NCBI GenBank assembly: GCA_964571295.1
Contig: CAZNAO010000037.1
Coordinates: 1-8,632 of the forward strand
DNA from: UBA922 sp964571295
GTDB taxonomy: Bacteria > Patescibacteriota > Patescibacteriia > Magasanikbacterales > UBA922
Length of the DNA stretch: 8,632 nt
Direction of reading: 5' to 3'
Under the pieces are notes generated by a model. That model had not been told where the DNA came from, did not search any database, and saw only the letters and a list, made by a program, of their open reading frames with translations. Positions 5,796 through 8,632 of the stretch are shown here, piece after piece. Position 1 is the stretch's first letter; every line of letters begins with the position of its first letter. Both the position numbers and the translations under genes were made by a program.

Positions 5796-6611
5796 ATGCC
5801 GTCTCCGGTTCCGTCACAGATCATCCTGTGTCTCATGCTTCTCATGCTCGGTTCCACCAGCTGTGATCCTACTCCGACTCTCGCTTCCGGTGTTCCGCTC
5901 GTCCCGTCGCTCGACGATGACAAGGAGGTGGCGCGGATTTCCGCCCCCACCCCTTCCACGGTCGATGCGTTGGTCCGGGCTCAGTGTGCTGATCACGACT
6001 TCGTCGTGCAGGCGCTTCCCGTCTCGCTCGCGCCGAGACAGCCCGACCAGCCGGTCGAACTGTCCTGGGTGATGGTGTACCCCTGCCAGCCAGAGGTATA
6101 CATTCACCAGATTAACTTCTCGGTCACGGTCGTGCCGGAAGAAAACTCGCAACAGGAACTCTTTAGCGCGAAGGGGCAACCCTATCTGTACCGTCCGTTC
6201 ATCTGCGACAAGAGCGTGTTCTTCAAGGGCATCGTCATCCCGGGCGACGGCACGCAATCGGTCGCCGGGGTTGAAGAATCCCCGGTGGTCAATGGCGAAG
6301 TCATGCAAGTGAAGCGGTCTCTCGAAGATCGCACGCGGGAGGCCACGATCGTGGTCTCCTACGACTCGGATGATCCTGCAGAAGGCTACCGGCTTTCGCC
6401 CGAAGGTGAGGTGTTCGCGCTCTGCATGGGCGAGATCAGTCTCGCGCAGGGCGTTCCTCGCGGACACTTCACTGTGGCCATGGCTCAGATCGAGGCGAGC
6501 GCTCGCTCGGGTGGCAAGAAATCTCAGTTGATTGGACCAGAACAGGTCCGGTACACGGAGATTCAGAAAGCCATGACCGACCTCATCATCCGGTACGAAG
6601 ACGAGGACTGA
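5796..6611 (+). CDS. Predicted exported protein/lipoprotein of unknown function, GC-rich
   Basis: The 271-aa product is not one I recognise. The N-terminus has a hydrophobic core (IILCLMLLMLGS, 9-20) followed by C23 in the context STSC. This is an acceptable but not ideal lipobox, so a lipoprotein or an exported protein is likely. The n-region lacks Lys/Arg, which is unusual. The rest is Pro-, Asp-, Glu- and Val-rich, looks mainly beta-stranded, and has four cysteines (C64, C97, C137, C210) that could form two disulfides outside the cell. A final helix ends in an acidic tail (YEDED). The ATG at 5796 has AGAGG (5784-5788) 7 nt upstream; the frame extends to an ATG at 5730, but that would bury the signal sequence. 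Sampled GC is about 62%, with GC-rich third positions, against about 48% in pnp and 33% in the HEPN-like gene, and it is the only gene here stopping with TGA. I infer recent horizontal acquisition. Confidence 0.8.
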   Translation: MPSPVPSQIILCLMLLMLGSTSCDPTPTLASGVPLVPSLDDDKEVARISAPTPSTVDALVRAQCADHDFVVQALPVSLAPRQPDQPVELSWVMVYPCQPEVYIHQINFSVTVVPEENSQQELFSAKGQPYLYRPFICDKSVFFKGIVIPGDGTQSVAGVEESPVVNGEVMQVKRSLEDRTREATIVVSYDSDDPAEGYRLSPEGEVFALCMGEISLAQGVPRGHFTVAMAQIEASARSGGKKSQLIGPEQVRYTEIQKAMTDLIIRYEDED

Positions 6612-6679
6612 TCCCTGATGTTTGGCTAATTTCTACCGCACGCTTGACGTGTGAAGAGAGACAGCCGCATCTGTTGCCT

Positions 6680-6720
6680 TAAGGAGGCAGGGGTTCTTAT
6701 GCACTACTGCGTAGGAACCC
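6680..6720 (+). promoter_or_regulatory. Strong Shine-Dalgarno-like site followed by a 12-bp hairpin
   Basis: TAAGGAGG (6680-6687), the best anti-16S match in the window, is followed by a hairpin pairing 6691-6702 with 6709-6720. All 12 positions pair (two G-T wobbles) around a 6-nt loop. TGCCT/AGGCA forms another small stem over the Shine-Dalgarno-like site. No T-run follows. The element is either a structured 3' end for the GC-rich gene or a leader for what follows. An ATG at 6699, inside the stem, opens a 38-codon frame ending at 6815 that overlaps the Smr start. I do not call it as a gene. Confidence 0.45.
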
Positions 6721-6778
6721 GGATGTCTCATGAAAATCATATGTTGGTTTTCAGCAGATATCGTTCGTTTGCTTTTGT

Positions 6779-7057
6779 ATGTCTCGAGTTGATGCGTCAT
6801 TTTTTGAACATCTGACTAATATTCCGGTCATCGATTTGCATAATTTGAGACCTGATGAGGCTGTAGAAATGATGCGGCATGAGTTGCACACACTTACTGT
6901 GCATAACTCTCCATTTTGTCGGATTATACATGGCGTCGGAAGTGGAAAATTGCAGGAAATTGTGCATCGGGAATTGGGAGAAAATCCGCTCATTGAAGCC
7001 TTTTTTCTCGATTCACATGGGGGCTCTACAACCGTACGCTTTTATCCACACGGATAA
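6779..7057 (+). CDS. Small Smr-domain protein (putative nicking endonuclease)
   Basis: The 92-aa product is essentially one Smr domain, the module found at the C-terminus of MutS2 and as stand-alone proteins. Motifs are VIDLHNLRPDEA (17-28, with the LDLH-type IDLH), the glycine-rich HGVGSGKL (51-58) and the final GGSTTVRF (81-88). Smr domains nick or cleave DNA or RNA; SmrB in E. coli cleaves mRNA between collided ribosomes. Which activity applies here is unknown. Because the protein has only the core domain without N-terminal extensions, it may rely on partners for targeting. The ATG at 6779 is the only sensible start. No Shine-Dalgarno site lies close upstream, and the strong one at 6680 is about 90 nt away. 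Composition returns to AT-leaning, unlike the GC-rich gene before it. A strong promoter begins 4 nt after the stop. Confidence 0.9.
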   Translation: MSRVDASFFEHLTNIPVIDLHNLRPDEAVEMMRHELHTLTVHNSPFCRIIHGVGSGKLQEIVHRELGENPLIEAFFLDSHGGSTTVRFYPHG

Positions 7058-7060
7058 AAC

Positions 7061-7089
7061 TTGACAGGGTCACTAAAAGCATGTACTAT
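7061..7089 (+). promoter_or_regulatory. Strong sigma70 promoter (TTGACA-17-TACTAT)
   Basis: TTGACA (7061-7066) and TACTAT (7084-7089) are spaced by 17 nt, with TG directly before the -10. The start is expected near 7096. It fires towards the structured region and 23S rRNA. Confidence 0.85.
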
Positions 7090-7095
7090 GTGCGG

Positions 7096-7291
7096 GCGTG
7101 AACAGTACCGAAAAAATTTCGGACCATGTCCAAAAACACACGCACTTCAGTTTGGACCTCTGGGTAACACAAAATAGTACTTCTACATCCTGAATACATG
7201 ATGTACACAAGATACAACTCGTTGTTACTCTAAGTATCCAAGCGGATATAAACATGTCAATGTTTTGAACCGCTGTAGCGGTTCTTTTTTT
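7096..7291 (+). ncRNA. Candidate structured small RNA of about 195 nt, family unknown
   Basis: This interval starts where the preceding strong promoter should initiate and ends at a perfect intrinsic terminator. It has no convincing ORF; the longest ATG frame noticed is 13 codons at 7127. Perfect or near-perfect stems follow one another: 7108-7113/7117-7122 (CCGAAA), 7128-7134/7151-7157 (GTCCAAA), 7162-7169/7223-7230 (8 bp, one wobble) enclosing 7184-7189/7200-7205 (TACATC), 7235-7239/7244-7248 (TATCC, loop AAGC) and 7250-7255/7260-7265 (AAACAT). I see no signature of tmRNA, RNase P RNA, SRP RNA or a T-box. A 6S-like RNA is possible by size only. Alternatively it is an attenuated leader for 23S. 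Start and end are inferred. Confidence 0.5.
7267..7291 (+). terminator. Strong rho-independent terminator upstream of 23S
   Basis: GAACCGC (7267-7273), a TGTA loop and GCGGTTC (7278-7284) form a perfect 7-bp stem followed by seven T. It lies between the 7061 promoter and the 23S gene, so it should stop most transcripts before the rRNA. Confidence 0.93.
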
Positions 7292-7504
7292 ATCTCAAAA
7301 TCAATTCAAAAACTTTTGTACCGCAGTCTGCACAATACTCATTTATTGATCAGACTGCGTGCCGAAAGGTTCCGCGATAAGTGATCGTTACAACTAAACC
7401 AATGAAAGTAATAAAGCAAATTGCGTTTTTTCAGCTACGGTTGAAAACGCAATCTAATTGTAAGTTAGCATCTTTGAATATACATGAAACACAATTGCGT
7501 GTTT
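7292..7504 (+). other. 23S rRNA leader region with three strong stems
   Basis: There is no gene in this stretch. It holds a 9-bp stem (CGCAGTCTG 7322-7330 with CAGACTGCG 7351-7359), a 10-bp stem (ATTGCGTTTT 7420-7429 with AAAACGCAAT 7444-7453) and a 7-bp stem (GAAACAC 7486-7492 with GTGTTTC 7499-7505) touching the 23S 5' end. These may be processing or antitermination structures. The motif AATTGCGT occurs twice (7419-7426, 7493-7500), so AAAACGCAAT could pair with either copy. No strong promoter is visible; TTGTAA (7458) with TATACA (7479) at 15-nt spacing is a weak candidate. Confidence 0.45.
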
Positions 7505-7739
7505 CTGTAGTGCACTAAGAGCGCACGGTGGATGCCTTGACACTGTTATACGATGAAGGACGTTGCAGGGTGCGATAAGTCTCGGTGAGGTCCCAAGCAA
7601 CCTTTGACCCGGGAATTTCCGAATGGGGAAACCCACTCGATTTACGTCGAGTACTATGTACTGAATTAAATAGGTGCATAGAGAAGACCTGGTGAAGTGA
7701 AACATCTCAGTAACCAGAGGAGCAGAAAATAACAAAAAG

Positions 7740-7801
7740 ACTTCTTTTTTCCTTCTTTATTCCTATATCTTCGGATGTAGAATAAGGAAGGTGAGAGAAG
7801 T
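7740..7801 (+). other. Expansion hairpin in 23S rRNA (first)
   Basis: Where E. coli has a few bases between GAGGAAAAGAAA and GATTCCCC, this gene has a long hairpin. An outer 6-bp stem (7740-7745/7796-7801) leads to an 18-bp inner stem (7751-7769/7774-7791, one bulged C at 7762, two wobbles) capped by a TTCG tetraloop (7770-7773). It contains no ORF, so it is a helix extension or an excised intervening sequence. Confidence 0.75.
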
Positions 7802-7844
7802 TATGATTCCCCTAGTAGTGGCGAGCGAACGGGGAGTAGTCCAA

Positions 7845-7934
7845 ACCACATATGATGTTTCTTTCGTTGAATATAGAGTTCGTAAGAATTTTAGATTCGC
7901 GATTGATTAAAGGACAGGCCGTTGTCTATGTGGT
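7845..7934 (+). other. Expansion in 23S rRNA (second)
   Basis: ACCACATA (7845-7852) pairs with TATGTGGT (7927-7934), the equivalent of a helix that is short in B. subtilis 23S between CCAAACC and GGTTGTAGG. Here the helix is closed by 74 nt of AT-rich sequence without a simple dominant fold. It is too short for a group I intron or a homing endonuclease gene. Confidence 0.65.
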
Positions 7935-8197
7935 GTTGTAGGATGTAGTGTCGGTTACCTGTGATACCGGCTACATAAGCTATATATAGTAGAATACTCC
8001 TGGAAAGGAGAACCAAAGAGGGTGATAGTCCCGTATGCGAAATATATTAGTCTATGTGGTACTGCATTCCTGAGTAGGGCGGAACACGTGAAATTCCGTC
8101 TGAACCTGTCGCGACTATGCGATAAGACTAAATATTAACAGTGATCGATAGTGAACTAGTACCGCGAGGGAAAGGTGAAAAGTAGCCCGGAAGGGCG

Positions 8198-8229
<32 letters not shown>

Positions 8230-8632
8230 TGAGTTGGAGCCCTATACCTTTTTGGTATGAGGGTGACAGCGTTCCTATTGAAGAATGAGCCTGCGAGTTA
8301 CTGTGTGTGGCAAGCTTAAGGACGTTAACACGTCTGGAGGCGTAGCGAAAGCGAGTCTTAACGGGCGTTAAGTCGCATACAGTAGACCCGAAGCCGGGTG
8401 AGCAATCCATGGACAGGTTGAACTTCGACGAGAGTCGAAGGGAGGACCGAACCCACATGCTGTGCAACACATGGGGATGATCTGTGGATAGGAGAGAAAT
8501 TCTTATCGAACTCGGTAATAGCTGGTTCTCCTCGAAATAGCTTTGGGGCTAGCTGTGTATGTTTACTTTGGTGGTAGAGCACTGGATGAGTCTTAGGCAG
8601 CTTGCTGTACTAATCTCAATCAAACTCCGAAT

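Noticed and set aside
5814..6467. 217-codon open frame on the - strand
   Set aside because: It is antisense to the GC-rich gene; high GC removes stop codons by chance, and there is no initiation signal or recognisable domain.
7127..7168. 13-codon frame (MSKNTRTSVWTSG) within the candidate ncRNA
   Set aside because: No Shine-Dalgarno site, and the start lies at the base of a stem; too short to support without conservation.
7073..7255. 60-codon - strand frame opposite the candidate ncRNA
   Set aside because: Cys/Trp-rich low-plausibility sequence with no initiation signal; the + strand promoter and terminator explain the region better.
7096..7291. Identification as tmRNA, RNase P RNA, SRP RNA or T-box
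   Set aside because: None of the conserved cores I can check by eye are present (no RNase P GAGGAAAGTCC-like block, no SRP GGAAG...AGCAGC block, no T-box GGTGG-ACCGCG element, no tRNA-like ends).

Overview
The window looks like part of a Patescibacteria (Candidate Phyla Radiation) chromosome, probably Parcubacteria-like. The evidence is gene content: a LabA-type NYN protein beside a PNPase with a GSRFIKREG motif, small stand-alone proteins, weak or absent Shine-Dalgarno sites, and a 23S rRNA with two expansion hairpins and no 16S gene upstream. This placement is inference and has not been tested by phylogeny. PNPase contains many glycines and no in-frame TGA, so TGA is not read as glycine here. 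All real genes are on the + strand.

Layout. Positions 17-568 encode a NYN-domain nuclease-like protein. Positions 751-2982 encode polynucleotide phosphorylase (pnp), with a perfect hairpin touching its start codon and a strong terminator after it. Positions 2983-3281 hold no gene but contain inverted repeats and a partial copy of the tRNA 5' end. Positions 3282-3366 are tRNA-Leu(UAG). Directly behind the tRNA lies an AT-rich two-gene unit (about 33% GC in sampled lines, against about 48% in pnp): a protein with a HEPN-type R-x4-H motif, then a GIY-YIG (T5orf172) nuclease with a C-terminal RAMA-like domain. An extended -10 promoter then drives a DUF6498-like membrane protein, followed 4 nt later by a small YdeI/OmpD-associated family protein with a CCWxGCxH tail.

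A textbook TTGACA-17-TATACT promoter precedes a GC-rich (about 62% in sampled lines) gene for a predicted exported protein or lipoprotein of unknown function, which looks foreign. After an intergenic stretch with a 12-bp hairpin comes a single-domain Smr protein. Next is a second strong promoter (TTGACA-17-TACTAT), followed by about 195 nt of structured sequence without a convincing ORF and ending in a perfect intrinsic terminator: a candidate small RNA gene. A 213-nt leader with three strong stems leads into 23S rRNA, which runs off the window's right end.

How they fit together. NYN, PNPase, Smr, the candidate ncRNA, tRNA-Leu and 23S are RNA-metabolism or translation functions. The HEPN plus GIY-YIG/RAMA pair is the best candidate for an uncharacterised defence or conflict module. 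The structured RNA upstream of 23S is the best candidate for an undescribed RNA.
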